Positions 1 through 13,117 of a stretch of DNA of 58,547 bases are shown here, one piece after another. Where the stretch lies: contig GG745333.1 in the NCBI GenBank assembly GCA_000151295.1, positions 445,618-504,164 of the forward strand, given 5' to 3'. The position numbers and the translations under genes were made by a program. A model generated the notes under the pieces. The model made no database searches and was not told the DNA's origin. It saw nothing but the letters and a program-made list of their open reading frames with translations. Every line of letters starts with the position of its first letter. Within the stretch, counting starts at the first letter, position 1. The DNA comes from Allomyces macrogynus ATCC 38327. Taxonomy: Eukaryota > Blastocladiomycota > Blastocladiomycetes > Blastocladiales > Blastocladiaceae.

Positions 1-3000
1 GCGGCACTGGGACGCGATCATGAAACTGACCAAGACCGAGTTCAACCTCGACCCGGAAATGTTCTATCTGCGCAACCTGCTCGAGGCGCCGCTGCTCAAG
101 TACCGCGAGGACCTCGAGGACACGTGTACGGCCGCCGTCAAAGAGGCCGACATTGAGGTCAAACTCAAGCAGGTGATTGCCGATTGGGAGGACCGGTCGT
201 TTGTGTTTGCCGGGTTCAAGACGCGCGGCAACTTGATTCTCAAGCCGGCGTCGACGTCCGAAATCATTTCGGCCATGGAAGACTCGCTCATGACGCTCGC
301 GTCGCTCATGTCGAACCGGTTCAACGGCCCGTTCAAGCCCGAGATTCAGCAGTGGGTTTACAACCTGAGTACGGCGTCGGAGGTGATTGAGAGCTGGCTC
401 GCCGTGCAGAACCTGTGGATCTACCTCGAGGCCGTGTTTGTTGGCGGCGATATCGCCAAGCAGATGCCCAAGGAGGCCAAGCGGTTCCAAAACATTGACA
501 AGTCGTGGTGCAAGATCATGGGCTCGGCCAACGAGAACCCGAACGTGATCAAGTGCTGCGTGACCGACGAGGCCATTCGCAACCTGTTGCCGCACATGAC
601 CGAGCAACTCGAGCTCTGCCAAAAGTCGCTGTCGGGTTACCTCGAGTCGAAGCGTGCCGTGTTCCCGCGGTTCTACTTCGTGTCCGACCCGGCGCTGCTC
701 GAAATTCTCGGGCAAGCGTCCGACTCGCACACGATCCAGGCACATCTCAAGTCGGTCTTTGATAACGTGAACGCCGTCACGTTCCACGAAAAGGAGTACG
801 ACAAGATCATTGGGCTCGAGTCGTCGGAGAGCGAAAAGGTGCCACTGAGCAAGCCGATCATGGCCGCGGGCAACGTCGAGGTGTGGCTCGGCGTGCTGCT
901 CAAGGCGATGCAGGTGTCGATCAACGACGTGATTCGCGAGGCGGCAATTCGCATGAACAGCATGCCGCTCACCAAGTTCCTCGACGACTACCCGGCGCAG
1001 ATTGGCCTGCTGTGCCTGCAGATTGGGTGGACGACCATGTCCGAGGAGGCGCTGGCCGCGTCCAAGTCGGACAAGAAGAAGATGGCCGCGACCAACCAAA
1101 AGGTTACCGACATTCTCAACACGCTCATCGAGGTCACGACCAAGGAGCTGAGCAAAATGGACCGTGTCAAGTACGAGACGTTCATTACGATCCAGGTGCA
1201 CCACCGCGACGTGTTTGAAAAACTGCTCAAATCGCATGTCAAGTCTCCCGACGATTTCGAGTGGCTCAAGCAGTGCCGCTTCTATTGGCGCGAGACCAAG
1301 GACGCGTGTATTGTCTCGATCACCAATTTCGACTTCCGGTACCAGTGCGAGTACCTTGGGTGCACGGATCGACTCGTCATCACGCCGCTCACGGATCGGT
1401 GCTACATTACGCTCGCGCAGGCGCTCGGCATGTCGCTTGGCGGCTCGCCCGCTGGGCCCGCCGGCACGGGCAAGACGGAGACGACCAAGGATCTAGGCAA
1501 GGCGCTCGGCAAGTGGGTCGTCGTCTTCAACTGCTCGGATCAAATGGATTACCGTGGGCTCGGCCGTATCTACAAGGGGCTCGCGCAGTCGGGCTGCTGG
1601 GGCTGCTTTGACGAGTTCAACCGCATCGAGCTGCCCGTGCTCAGTGTCGCCGCGCAGCAGATTGGGTGTGTCTTTGCCGCACGCAAGGAGCGCAAGACGC
1701 ATTTCGTGTTCACGGACGGCGAGACGGTCGAGCTGAACCCGGAAGTCGGCATGTTCATCACCATGAACCCGGGTTATGCTGGCCGTGTCGAGCTGCCCGA
1801 GAACCTCAAGGTCCATTTCCGCTACGTGGCCATGATGGTGCCCGACCGGCAAATCATTATTCGCGTCAAGTTGGCCGGGTGTGGTTTCATCCAAAACATC
1901 ATTCTCGCCAAGAAGTTCTTTGTGCTCTACCGGCTTTGCGAGGAGCAGCTGTCGAAGCAAGTGCACTACGATTTCGGGTTGCGCAACATTCTCTCGGTGC
2001 TGCGTACGTGCGGGTCCGTCAAGCGCGCAAACCCCGAGGACTCGGAGCACATGATTATTATGCGTGTGCTGCGTGATATGAACCTAAGTAAGCTCGTGGA
2101 CGAGGACGAGGCGCTGTTCCTGTCGCTCGTCAACGATCTGTTCCCGGGGCTCTCGGCCAAAAAGGGCAGTTACCCGAACGTCGAGACGGCGATTGACCAG
2201 CAGCTGGCCGAGTCCGGGCTCGTGTCGCACCCGCCGTGGGTGCTCAAAGTCATTCAGCTCTACGAGACGGCCAAGGTGCGCCACGGGATCATGGTACTCG
2301 GTCCGACGGGAACGGGCAAGACCAAGTGCATCCACACGCTGCTCAAGGCCATGACGGCGTGCGGCGAGCCGCACAAGGAAGTGCGGATGAACCCGAAGGC
2401 CATCACCGATTACCAAATGTTTGGCCGGCTCGATGTCGCGACCAACGACTGGACGGACGGTATCTTCTCGTCGCTCTGGCGCAAGACGCTCAAGAAGAAG
2501 GGCGAGATTGTGTGGATTGTGCTGGATGGGCCCGTCGATGCCGTGTGGATTGAGAACCTGAACTCGGTGCTCGACGACAACAAGTGTTTGACGCTCGCCA
2601 ACGGCGATCGCTTGCCCATGTCCCCAGCGTGTAAGCTCGTGTTCGAGGTACACTCGCTGCGCAACGCGTCGCCCGCCACCGTGTCGCGGTGCGGTATGAT
2701 CTACATTGGCATCACGGCCCTGACGTGGGACATTTACGTGCAAGCGTGGTACAAGACGCGCGCACCGGGCGAGGTGGGCGTGCTCGAGCCACTCTTCAAC
2801 ATGTCGTTTGGCTCGACGCTCAACTACATTTACCATGAGCTGCACCCGAAAATGACTATGCCCAAAAACTCGTTCATCACCAACACGACGCTGCTGCTCA
2901 ACGGGCTGATTCCCAAGAACGACTCAGGCAAGACGCTCGCGCCCGACTTCCTCGAAAAGCTCTACGTCTTCTCCATGTTTTGGTCGCTCGGGTCGCTGCT

Positions 3001-6000
3001 CGAACTCGACGAGCGTAAAAAGCTGCAGACCTACTTGATCGAGCATTACCCGAACATGAGTTACCCGCCGCTCGACCCGTCTTCGCAGGACACGTTCTTT
3101 GAGTTCTTTGTCAATGAGCAGGGCCAGTGGCAGCACTGGCGCGAGCGTGTGCCGGCGTGGACCTACCCGCAGGACACGACACCCGAGTTCTCGTCGATTA
3201 TCATTCCGACGGTCGATAACGTGCGCACCGAATTCCTCGTCGACACGATTGCCAAGCAGGGCAAGTCGGTGCTGTTGATTGGCGAGCCGGGCACGGCCAA
3301 GACGGTGACGCTGCAGCGGTACTTGGCCAAGCTGTCGCCCGACGCGCACTTGTTCAAAATGGTCAACTTCTCGTCGGCAACGACGCCCAACATTTACCAG
3401 CGCACGGTCGAGTCGTACGTCGACAAGCGCATGGGCTCGACCTACGGTCCGCCCGCGGGCAAGAAGATGACCATTTTCATTGACGATATCAACATGCCCG
3501 AGATCAACGAGTGGGGTGACCAGGTCACTGCCGAAATTCTACGCCAGCTGGTCGAGTACCAAGGGTTCTACTCGCTCGACCGCCCCGGTGATTGGACGAG
3601 CATTGTCGATTTGCAGTTCCTCGGCGCCATGATGCATCCAGGTGGTGGGCGCAACGACATTCCGTCGCGTCTCAAGCGCCAATTCGCCGTCTTCAACTGC
3701 ACGATCCCCTCGGACGTGTCGGTCGACAGATTTCGGCACGATGCTCGAGGGCCACTTCTCGGCTGCGCGCAAGGTCCCGAGGACGTGATTGGCATGGCGG
3801 CAAATTGCGTCGCTGACCCGCAAGCTGTGGCAAAATGACCAAGGTCAAGATGCTGCCGACACCCGCCAAGTTCCACTACATTTTCAACTTGCGTGATTTG
3901 AGCCGCATCGTGCAGGGCATGCTCAACACCAAGTCCGAGGTGATCGTCAACGCCAAGATGCTGCTGCACTTGTGGGAGCACGAGTGCTCGCGCGTGCTGC
4001 CCGACCGGTTCACCAACTCTGAGGACATTGATTGGTTCAACAAGACCATGTTCAACTTCATCAACAAGGAGCTCGGCGAGGACATGGCACAGGCCGTGGC
4101 AACGCGCAGCTACTTTGTCGACTTTATGCGCGACCCGCCGGAACCCGACGACCCGGAGATTGAAATCAACCCCGAGGACTTCAAGATTTATGAGCGCATT
4201 CCGTCGTTTGACGGGCTGCGCACGCGCTTACAAGAATTCATGAAGCAGTACAACGAGGCGATTCGCGGCGCGAAAATGGACCTGGTGCTGTTCGAGGACG
4301 CCATGAAGCACATTGTGCGCATCTCGCGCATCATTCGCACGCCGCGCGGTAGCGCGCTGTTGGTCGGTGTGGGTGGGTCCGGCAAGCAGTCGCTCACGCG
4401 GCTCGCGTCGTTCATTGCCAAGGCGCAAGTCTTCCAGATTGCGATTTCCAAGAACTACTCGGTGACCAACCTTATGGAGGACCTCAAGAACATGTACAAG
4501 GTCGCCGGGTTGCAGGGCAAGCCGGCCACGTTCATTTTCACCGACAACGAGGTCAAGGAGGAAGGGTTCCTCGGGTTCATCAACAACATTCTCACGTCGG
4601 GCGAAGTGACCAACCTGTTTGCCAAGGACGAAGTTATCGGCATCTCGTCGGATATGCGGCCGATCATGAAGAAACAGCGGCCACACACGGTCGACACCAT
4701 GGAGAATTTGTGGCAGTTCTTTATCGATCGCGTCAAGGCCAATCTGCACATTGTGCTGTGTTTCTCGCCCGTCGGCGAAAAGTTCCGCAATCGCGCGCTC
4801 AAGTTCCCAGGTCTGATCAGTGGGTGCACCATGGATTGGTTCACGAAGTGGCCCAATGAGGCGCTGCGCGCCGTCTCGGAAAAGTTCATCAACGAAATGG
4901 AGCTCGTGTGCAGCGACCAGGTCAAGAAAGAAATCATTGCACACATGGCCTTCACGCACGACCTTGTCACGGAAACGTGCAACAACTACTTCCAGCAGTT
5001 CCGCCGCAAGACGCACGTCACGCCCAAGTCCTACCTGTCGTTTATCAACTCGTACCGCACGCTCTACAAGCAGAAGCGGTCCGAGGTTGGCGAGCTCGCC
5101 GATCGCATGAACATGGGTCTCAACAAGCTGCTCGAAGCCGCGCAGTCGGTCTCGGTGCTGCAGTCGGAGCTCGTGGTCAAGGAAAAGGATCTCGCAATCG
5201 CGTCGAAAGCCGCCGACGAGGTGCTGGCCGACGTGACGGTGAGTACGGCCGCGGCCGAAAAAGTCAAGGACGAGGTGCTGAAGGTCAAGACGAAGGCCGA
5301 GACCATGGCCAATGCGATCAAGGCCGACAAGTCGCTGGCCGAGGGCGAGCTTGAAGCCGCCAAGCCCGCGCTCGAGGAAGCCGCGAGCGCGCTCAACTCG
5401 ATTCAGCCGTCGCACATTTCGTCGGTGCGCAAGCTGGCCAAGCCGCCGCACCTGATCATGCGTATCATGGACGGCGTCGGCCTACTCATGAAGCGGCGCG
5501 TCGACCCGGTCACGCAAGACCCGGACCGGCCGTGCTGCAAGCCCTCGTGGGCCGAGTCGCTCAAGCTCATGTCGCAGCCCGATTTCCTGAGCTCGCTGCT
5601 CAATTTCGGCAAGGACGAAATCAACGAGGAGACGGTCGAGCTGCTCGAGCCCTACCTCGACATGCCCGATTTCAGCTTGGAGGGTGCCAAGAAGGTATCG
5701 GCCGATGTGGCCGGGTTGGCGTCGTGGGTGCGCGCCATGTCCTCGTACTACCGCATCAACAAGAAGGTCATCCCGCTCAAGGCCAACCTCGTTGTGCAAG
5801 AGCACAAGCTCGCGCTCGCCATGGCCGAGCTCAACTCGGCGCAGATGGTGCTCGACGAAAAGCAGGCCGTGCTCGATGTGCTCAAAGAAAAATACAACCA
5901 GGCCATCACGACCAAGCAGGCTTTGCAGGCCGACGCCGACAGCTGCAAGCGCAAGATGACGGCGGCCACGGCGCTGATTGGTGGGCTCAAGGGCGAAAAG

Positions 6001-9000
6001 GATCGGTGGACGCAGCAGAGCAAAGAGTTTGCCGAGCGGATTGGCCGGCTCGTGGGCGACATGATGTTGTGCTCGGCGTTCCTGTCGTATTCGGGCCCAT
6101 TCAACTACCTGTTCCGCAACCAGCTCATGAGCGACTGGAAAAAGGAGCTCGTCAGCCGCAAGATCCCGTTCACGCAGGACCTCGATCTGATTGGAATGCT
6201 CGTCGACAACACGACGATTGGCGAGTGGAACATCCAAGGGTTGCCCACGGACGAGTTGTCGATTCAGAATGGTATCGTCGTCACGCGCGGCAGTCGGTAC
6301 CCGCTGCTCATTGACCCGCAGGGCCAGGCCAAGTCGTGGATCCGCAACCGCGAGGAGCAGAACAAACTGCAAATCACCAACCTGAACCACAAGTACTTCC
6401 GGTCGCATATCGAGGAGTGTGTCTCAACGGGCCGCCCGCTGCTCATCGAGGACGTGGAAGAGACGCTCGACCCGACGCTCGACAACATTCTTGAAAAGAA
6501 CCTGATCAAGTCGGGCAAGTCGTTCAAGCTCATCTTTGGTGACAAGGAGCTCGACTTTGCCGAGGGTTTCTACCTCTACATCACGACCAAGCTGCCGAAC
6601 CCGTCGTACACGCCCGAAATCTCGGCCAAAACGTCGATCATCGACTTTACAGTCACGCAAAAGGGTCTCGAGGACCAGCTGCTCGGCCGCGTCATTTTGC
6701 GCGAAAAGCAAGAGCTCGAGACGGAGCGGACCAAGCTGCTCGAGGAAGTGAACAGCAACAAGAAGAAGATGAAGCAGCTCGAAGACAACTTGCTCGAACG
6801 TCTCACATCGACCAAGGGCTCGCTCGTCGACGACGAGTCGCTCATTGAAGTGCTGGCCACGACCAAGGTCACGGCCGAGGAAGTCAACGAGAAGCTGCTC
6901 ATTGCCGCCGAGACGCAAAAGAAGATTTCGATTGCGCGTGAAGAGTACCGCCCTGTGGCCACGCGTGGGTCGATCATCTACTTCTTGATTGCCGAGCTGA
7001 GTATGGTCAACTGCATGTACCAGACGGCACTCAAGCAGTTCTTGCAACTGTTCGACGAGTCGATGGAAAAGTCGGCGCCGTCGCCGATTCCGTCCAAGCG
7101 CATCCAAAACATCATCGAGTACTGCACGTTCCGCGCTTTTGTCTACATTTCGCGCGGTCTCTACGAGGTGCACAAGATCATCTTTGTGTTGCTGCTCGCG
7201 CTCAAGATCGACATTCCGTCGGGCAAGATTGCGCACGAAGAGTTCCGCACGTTCATTCGCGGTGGTGCCGCGCTCGACATCAACGCCGTGGCCAAGAAGC
7301 CCTTCAACTGGATTCCGGACATTACGTGGCTCAACTTGGTTGCGCTCTCCAAGATGTCAGCGTTTAGCGACCTGCTCAACCAAGTCGGCAAGAACGAAAA
7401 GGCCTGGCGCGCTTGGTACGAAAAGGACGCGCCTGAAAACGACGTGCTGCCGTCCGGGTACCAGAACACGCTCGACGCGTTCCGCAAGCTGCTGCTGCTG
7501 CGCTCGTGGTGTCTCGACCGCACGGTCATGATGGCCAAGCAGTATATTGCCGAGTCTCTTGGTACGCGGTACGCCGAATCGCTCGTGCTCGACCTGGACG
7601 CGCTTCTCGGCGAGTCGGACAACCGCACGCCCATGATTTGTCTGCTCTCGACTGGGTCCGACCCGTCGGCCGATATCGAGGCGCTGTCGAAAAAGTACAA
7701 AGTCGACATCAAGGCCATTTCCATGGGCCAAGGGCAAGAGATCCACGCGCGCAAGTTCCTGCAGCAGTTTATCACGAACGGCGGGTGGCTGCTTTTGCAA
7801 AACTGCCACTTGGGTATTCCGTTCCTCGACGAGCTGCTCAACACGATTCTCGACACGAGACGATGCACGAAAAGTTCCGCATTTGGATCACGACCGACGT
7901 GAACCCGAAATTCCCGATCAACCTGCTGCAGATCTCGATCAAATTCACCAACGAGCCGCCGCAGGGCGTCAAGGCTGGGCTCAAGCGCACCTACAACTGG
8001 CTCACGCAGGACATGCTCGACATGAGCAACCGGCCGCAGTACAAGCCGCTGCTCTACGGGCTCGCCTTCTTGCACTCGGTCGTGCAGGAGCGACGCAAGT
8101 TTGGGCCCGTTGGGTGGAACATTCCCTACGAGTTCAACCAGTCGGACTTGGCCGCGTCGGTGCAGTTTGTGCAGAATCACGTCGACGAGCTGCAGCCCAA
8201 GCAGTCGATTTCGTGGATTACGGCGCGGTACATGTTCTGCGAGGTGCACTATGGCGGGCGTGTCACGGACGATTACGATCGCCGGCTGCTCAACACCTAC
8301 GGCAAGGTCTGGTTCGGCGACCACATGTTCCTGCCGGAATTCCAGTTCTACAAGGGGTACACGATCCCGCAGCTCAAGACGATCGAGGAGTACCGCAGCT
8401 CGATTGAGTCGCTGCCGCTCGTTGATTCGCCCGAGGTGTTTGGCCTGCACCCGAACGCTGATATTTCATCGCAGACCAAGCAGTCGCAGTCAATGCTCGA
8501 GACGATCTTGTCGATTCAGCCCAAGGACTCCGGGTCCGGGTCGGGCGAGACGCGCGAGGACGTGGTCAAGCGCATTGCCAACGACCTGCTCTCCAAGCTG
8601 CCCGACGACTTTGACAAAAACCGCGTCAAGGAGTGCTTGAAGAAGCAAGGTGGGCCCAAGCCGCTCAATATTTTCCTCGGGCAAGAAGTCGACCGCATGC
8701 AGACGGTGCTCTCAGTAGCGCGGTCCGACTTGCAAGACCTCAAGCTCGCCATCGACGGCACGATCATTGTCTCGGCTCAGTTGCAGCAGGCGCTCGACGC
8801 GCTCTACGACGCGCGTGTGCCGGCAACCTGGGCCAAGGTCTCGTGGCAGGGCGCGACGCTCGGTCTGTGGTTCACGGAACTGATCATGCGGTTCCAGCAG
8901 TACCACACATGGGTGTTTGACGGCCGGCCGCTCGTCTTCTGGTTGACGGGTCTCTTCAACCCGCAAGGTTTCCTGACGGCGATTCGGCAAGAAATCACGC

Positions 9001-9377
9001 GCGCACACAATGGGTGGGCGCTCGATAACGTGCGGCTCGCGCCTGAGGTCGTCAAGCAAATGAAGGAGGATATCACGGCGCCGCCCAACGAGGGGCTCTA
9101 CATCCACGGCCTGTTTATCGAGGGCGCCGGGTGGGACCGCAAGAACGTGCGCTTGACCGACTCGCAGCCCAAGATAATTTACCAGGCGATGCCGGTTGTT
9201 CACGTCTCGGCCGTGAATGGTGCTGACGAGCCGGACCCAAAACTGTACCGCTCGCCCGTCTACAAGCGGCCGCGCCGCACCGACCAGAATTACATTTTCG
9301 ATATCGACGTCAAGACGGTGCAGCCGCCAGAGTACTGGATCTTGCGCGGCGTGGCCATGCTTGCGGCCACGTCGTAA
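1..9377 (+). CDS. Axonemal outer-arm dynein heavy chain, gamma / DNAH5-DNAH8 type (5' partial, frameshifted)
   Basis: Motor subunit of the outer dynein arm, which powers flagellar beating. The reading frame is open from base 2, so the tail and start codon lie left of the window. Visible in order: linker region (1-1300), AAA1 P-loop GPAGTGKTE (about 1454), AAA2 P-loop GPTGTGKTK (about 2300), AAA3 GEPGTAKT (about 3281), AAA4 GVGGSGKQ (about 4366), a coiled-coil stalk with microtubule-binding region (about 5050-6050), AAA5-6, and the C-terminal domain ending at TAA 9375-9377. Segments such as [19 protein letters not shown] are typical of DNAH5/DNAH8 orthologues. No GT-AG intron is needed. The frame is instead lost by small indels: several between 3720 and 3840, and one missing base near 7860, where protein homology continues uninterrupted in a new frame. 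I read these as sequence errors rather than a dead gene, because about 3,100 codons are otherwise intact. Confidence 0.95.
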
Positions 9378-10603
9378 GAGCGGTGCCGTTGGTCGGTCGT
9401 TGTGGTTGGCCACGTCGTGGTCGTGGCCGTGGTCGTGGAGCAGGATGGTGGAGAAGACTATTGCGCACGTGAGGGACTGGCACATTATGGGATTGGTTGT
9501 TTCTAGGACTCATGCTGTCATTCGCGTTGGGTGGGCAATAAGTAAATCGTTGATTTTCTTGTCATTTCTTTTTTTCGTGCACCGATCCGAACTCGCTCAA
9601 GCCGGCCATGAGGTCGGAGCAAACGGCTCAAGGAAGTTGGGTCACAGCATCAGCTGCAGCGATCCGTCTCGACCAGCCGCCAAGTACCAACAGACCTAGG
9701 CCCAAATGTATCCCGAAACAACGATCGAAACGGCAATGCTGGGGAGAATCCGGGTTGCCACTTCGCATTTATCATTAATAAGCAAAGCCTTGGCTGCCAG
9801 TCTTATGTCTTGTTGTCATGTCATGTCACCCAGCAGCCAACACAGCAAGACTTTGAGCCAACAGTTGCGAAATAGCACTCGGTCCATCAATTGGCACTCT
9901 GGGCCAAATCGAGTACGAACCCTTATTTTGAGAAAGGATGGTACAACTGTCATCTACCCTGCTGCTCCTCCGACTGCGCTTCGCACGTGCGTGCAGGCAT
10001 CATTCGCACAGGCAGGTGCGGGAGGGACAAAATGTGACAAGAAAACACAAAAATTTGAGGGTTGGGTGGTGTCAGCCATAATGAGGCCCATGACCTTCTC
10101 ATGTTGGACAGTCCCTCTCTGGTGCTGTCCTTCATGTGTGTTGTGTCCCGATTTTGACGGGTGGCCACCTAGTTGTTTATTGTTTTCGATGTTTTGGTTT
10201 GTTTCGTTCTTGGCCATCTGCGGTCAAGTTCCTACCTTGGCTGGCGTTTGTCCTCCACGTCTGTCCGATCTTTCTCTTCATGACCGCGGCATGCAAAACG
10301 CTGACGCTGACCCATCGTCTCCACTTGACGGCCTCATTGATTCCATCCTTGGCCAGAGTAAGAGCGAGTCTTGCGTCGCCCGTGTTTGATCCAACAAAAT
10401 GGACACGCCCACTTTGAACCAAGGCAAACAGAGAGTTTATACACTATACACTCGGAGAAGCGACACCAGAAACGAACGGTTATAGCCAGAGACCACAATG
10501 GGCGAGCATGGCAGAAACCGGCCGCAATGACCGGCCCACCACCTCTCCACCGGGCAAAAAACTGAAAAAATCAATCAAATACAAGGCGCGGGTGAGCTCG
10601 GCC
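9378..10603. other. Intergenic spacer between convergent genes
   Basis: This is the 3' side of dynein (+) and of ISCA1 (-). Composition becomes AT-richer and the reading frames have no recognisable domains or coding-like bias. One open frame of 227 codons (9706-10389) looks random. No RNA gene or repeat was recognised. Confidence 0.6.
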
Positions 10604-11194
10604 TTAGATCATAAAACTCTGGCCGCACCCACACGCCTCCTTGACGTTCGGGTTGTAGAAGACAAACTGCGCCGAGAGCTTGTCCTCAACATAGTCCATT
10701 TCCGAGCCGAGGATTGACAGGAGCGCCTTGGAATCAATGAGGATGCTCGCGCCTGGAAGAATCAGGAGGACCGCGAGATTCGTCAGCATCGAAGCAAACG
10801 ACGCGACATCAAGATGCCTGCCGATGCGATGCGTACCGTCCTGGACCACCTCCTCGTCAAATCGCTGCTTGGCGGATACTTGGTCGATCGTGTAGGACAG
10901 GCCTGAGCAACCTACATCGATCGCAACGCGTCAGTACGCGGTTCGCAGGTGCACGTCTCGCTCAAGCAACGGCAACGGACCCTTTTTCTTGACACCAACG
11001 CGCAGCAGTGCCTCGGGCTTGGACATCTCCTTGATGCGCGACACAGCAGCAGGCGTCTGGTGGCAACGCGCGTCAATTTGGCTGAAACAAGCAGGAGAGC
11101 CGACGTAGCAATGACGACGAACCATCGACAGCACGGCCTTACGGGCGCGCGGCATCGACCCGGCCACGGCGCGGACAGTAGCCTGCAGGGGCAT
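10604..11194 (-). CDS. ISCA1: Iron-sulfur cluster assembly protein, ISCA1/Isa1 type
   Basis: A-type carrier of the mitochondrial ISC machinery, which helps mature [4Fe-4S] proteins. Spliced model with four exons: 11194-11123, 11056-10981, 10911-10837 and 10752-10604. Introns are 66, 69 and 84 nt, all GT-AG, and the product is 123 aa. The protein has a basic N-terminus suited to mitochondrial import, then TPAAVSRIKEM, a GCSGLSYT segment with the first conserved Cys, and SEMDYVEDKLSAQFVF. It ends in ACGCGQSF with the two paired C-terminal Cys, so all three cluster-binding cysteines are present. Introns 1-3 were placed by restoring the family's uninterrupted spacing. The start ATG at 11194 gives the best match to the family N-terminus; in-frame codons continue upstream to 11266. 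Confidence 0.93.
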
Positions 11195-11899
11195 CGTGGC
11201 AATCGGTCGATGGTGTGCGGCAGGGAGACGTGGCAGGGATGGGGGGTGCTGGTTCTGGTTGGGCAATAGCGGCGTTGGGACCGGTTCAAATGAGCGCGAG
11301 GTCGGTCGTTGATCCTGTTGCGGGCAGTGGCGCGCTGTTGTTGATGCGTGTCACCGTGTTGATGCGCGGTGAGGTCGCGGGGAGAGGAGAGGGAAAAGAG
11401 GAAAAGGCCAAAAACAGTGACATAGCTTTTGGTGGGGACAACAATGACAAATGGGCGGCACGGGGACGCTACCCCAACTTAAGCATCACATGCCTCCCGC
11501 CTCGCTCGAGCCGTCACTCAATCCCTCCAGCTCCTGCATCTCAAGTGAGTGCCCACCATCAAGTGTCCCCTCGAATCCGGCAGTGGCGTATTCACGCCGG
11601 CCACTGACGCGCTCAGCATGCACCCAGCGCGCCGCGGAGGCTCAAGTGTTGCGTCGCCGTCACCATGCTTGTCATGCTGGGTTTCTGCAGCGGGTGGTCG
11701 GTTTCGGAGAAGTTGACGAGGTCGATGGCGCCGGGATGAGCGGCCAGTTGCTGCTGCGGATGCCGGAGAGTCGACGCGGCGGTCACGTAGGTGTGCGGCT
11801 CGTGAACGCAATTGACGAGAGGTGCGACAGGGGTCGGGAACGCCGAGGTCGAGGAAGTAAGAGATCTCATGTCGTGCAGGATGTGCCGGTTCGACGGAG
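11195..11899. other. Spacer upstream of ISCA1 and downstream of the next minus-strand gene
   Basis: Likely holds the ISCA1 promoter and the 3' end of the unknown gene at 11900-13117. A minus-strand open frame at 11613-11906 begins exactly where the neighbour's frame stops and could be a further 3' exon of it, but I could not place a phase-compatible intron. No other feature was seen. Confidence 0.4.
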
Positions 11900-13117
11900 T
11901 CACCAACTCAGACCGGGTGAGGGCGTCACCGCTCCCGACGCGTCGCCGCCCGATCCGCTCGCACGCGACCCAAATTGCGGTCTCGTATTGTGCAGATCAA
12001 GCGGTATCCTCTCCACCTGGGTACCATCGGCCACGATTCCAACAGGCGAAACGATAACCGCTGGTCGTGGAGCAACTTGCTGCATCGCGTCACCGACCGA
12101 GTCCACTGCCGTCAACGTATAGCTCACCGACGACGGTGACGACGAGCGCGCCGACGCGGGCGCGGAACCAAACTCGGTGCCGAGACTCAGGTACACGGAC
12201 GCGGCGGTCCCCGACGACAGCGACGGCGTCGTGCGATCGGCGGTCATAAACGTGGCGCTCGTGGCGGGTCGTGCCATGTAATCCGACCCAGCACCGTCGC
12301 TCAATGGTCTCGACCCGTTCGGAATGACGGTTGCAGGACCAAGGGCAGGAAGCAAGTGCTGAAGGAACCCGTCCGACCGACCGTCGCGGCGCGACGCGCC
12401 AGTGGGTGCGGCTTCGGGTCCTGCAGGCGGCCACGACGGGGTCGACGACAGATCGCCATAGGTCTTCGACGGGCGGCGGTGCAGCGATCCGCGACGCGAG
12501 GTCGTGGCCGGTGGCGAGTCGGGCGGTAGAGCTGTGGCGGAAACGGCAGCGGGAGCGCTCTCGTCGTACTGGAAGACGACGCGGCACGCGATCGTGGCAG
12601 CACGGCGTGCGACGGGGGTGGCAATGGCCATGCCCGTAACGCTCGTGCGCGACGTGCCGAGCAGCCAGAGCCGGAGCTGTCGTAGAGTCGTGTTGGCAGC
12701 CGTGCCTCCGCCAGATGGCCGGGCCAGCGCATTGAGAACTGGGTCGAGACCGTCTGCGCTGGCGAGCGTGTCGCGCACATGGTGCGGGCCAAGCACAATG
12801 TCGAGCGAGGTCAGATGCCGGCTTGCGCGCAGCAAATCAGCGACCCCACGCCAGAGCTGGGAAATGACAGGTGCGCGCGCGTCGTCTTCGTTTGGGGGCG
12901 ACCCGGGCGGCGGGAACGAAAGCAAAAATTCGCGCACGGAGGCATTGTCGTGCAGTTCTTGGAACAGTTCGAGGAGCGCCGGCGCGGTAAACAGATCGAG
13001 CGAGATGTTGAGCGTGTGCTTGGTCAAATCGAGGCTCGACAGGTGCGGGTCGGAAAGCGAGTCGTTGAAGGCCAAGTTGCTGGTGCCTATGGTCGACGCG
13101 AGCGGAGCCGCATCCAT
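11900..13117 (-). CDS. Unknown Ala/Ser/Pro-rich protein
   Basis: I do not recognise this family. The open frame runs from 13312, but the first 65 codons are Arg/Pro-rich and look untranslated, so ATG 13117 (MDAAPLAST) is the likelier start, giving about 405 aa. The first half looks folded: leucine-rich amphipathic stretches such as LDLTKHTLNISLDLF and LTSLDIVLGPHHV, with alternating hydrophobics. The second half is low-complexity Ser/Thr/Ala/Pro with basic patches (SRRGSLHRRPSKTYG) and is probably disordered. No membrane segment or signal peptide was seen. It faces the methionine aminopeptidase gene across a shared 675 bp upstream region. The C-terminus may continue through an unrecognised intron past 11900. 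Confidence 0.5.
   Translation of the reverse strand: MDAAPLASTIGTSNLAFNDSLSDPHLSSLDLTKHTLNISLDLFTAPALLELFQELHDNASVREFLLSFPPPGSPPNEDDARAPVISQLWRGVADLLRASRHLTSLDIVLGPHHVRDTLASADGLDPVLNALARPSGGGTAANTTLRQLRLWLLGTSRTSVTGMAIATPVARRAATIACRVVFQYDESAPAAVSATALPPDSPPATTSRRGSLHRRPSKTYGDLSSTPSWPPAGPEAAPTGASRRDGRSDGFLQHLLPALGPATVIPNGSRPLSDGAGSDYMARPATSATFMTADRTTPSLSSGTAASVYLSLGTEFGSAPASARSSSPSSVSYTLTAVDSVGDAMQQVAPRPAVIVSPVGIVADGTQVERIPLDLHNTRPQFGSRASGSGGDASGAVTPSPGLSW

Noticed and set aside
4228..5451. 407-codon open frame on the minus strand
   Set aside because: Antisense to conserved dynein coding sequence. Arg/His/Leu-rich composition is the usual shadow of GC-rich codons.
9706..10389. 227-codon plus-strand frame after dynein
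   Set aside because: Irregular composition with no domain and no coding bias; treated as intergenic.
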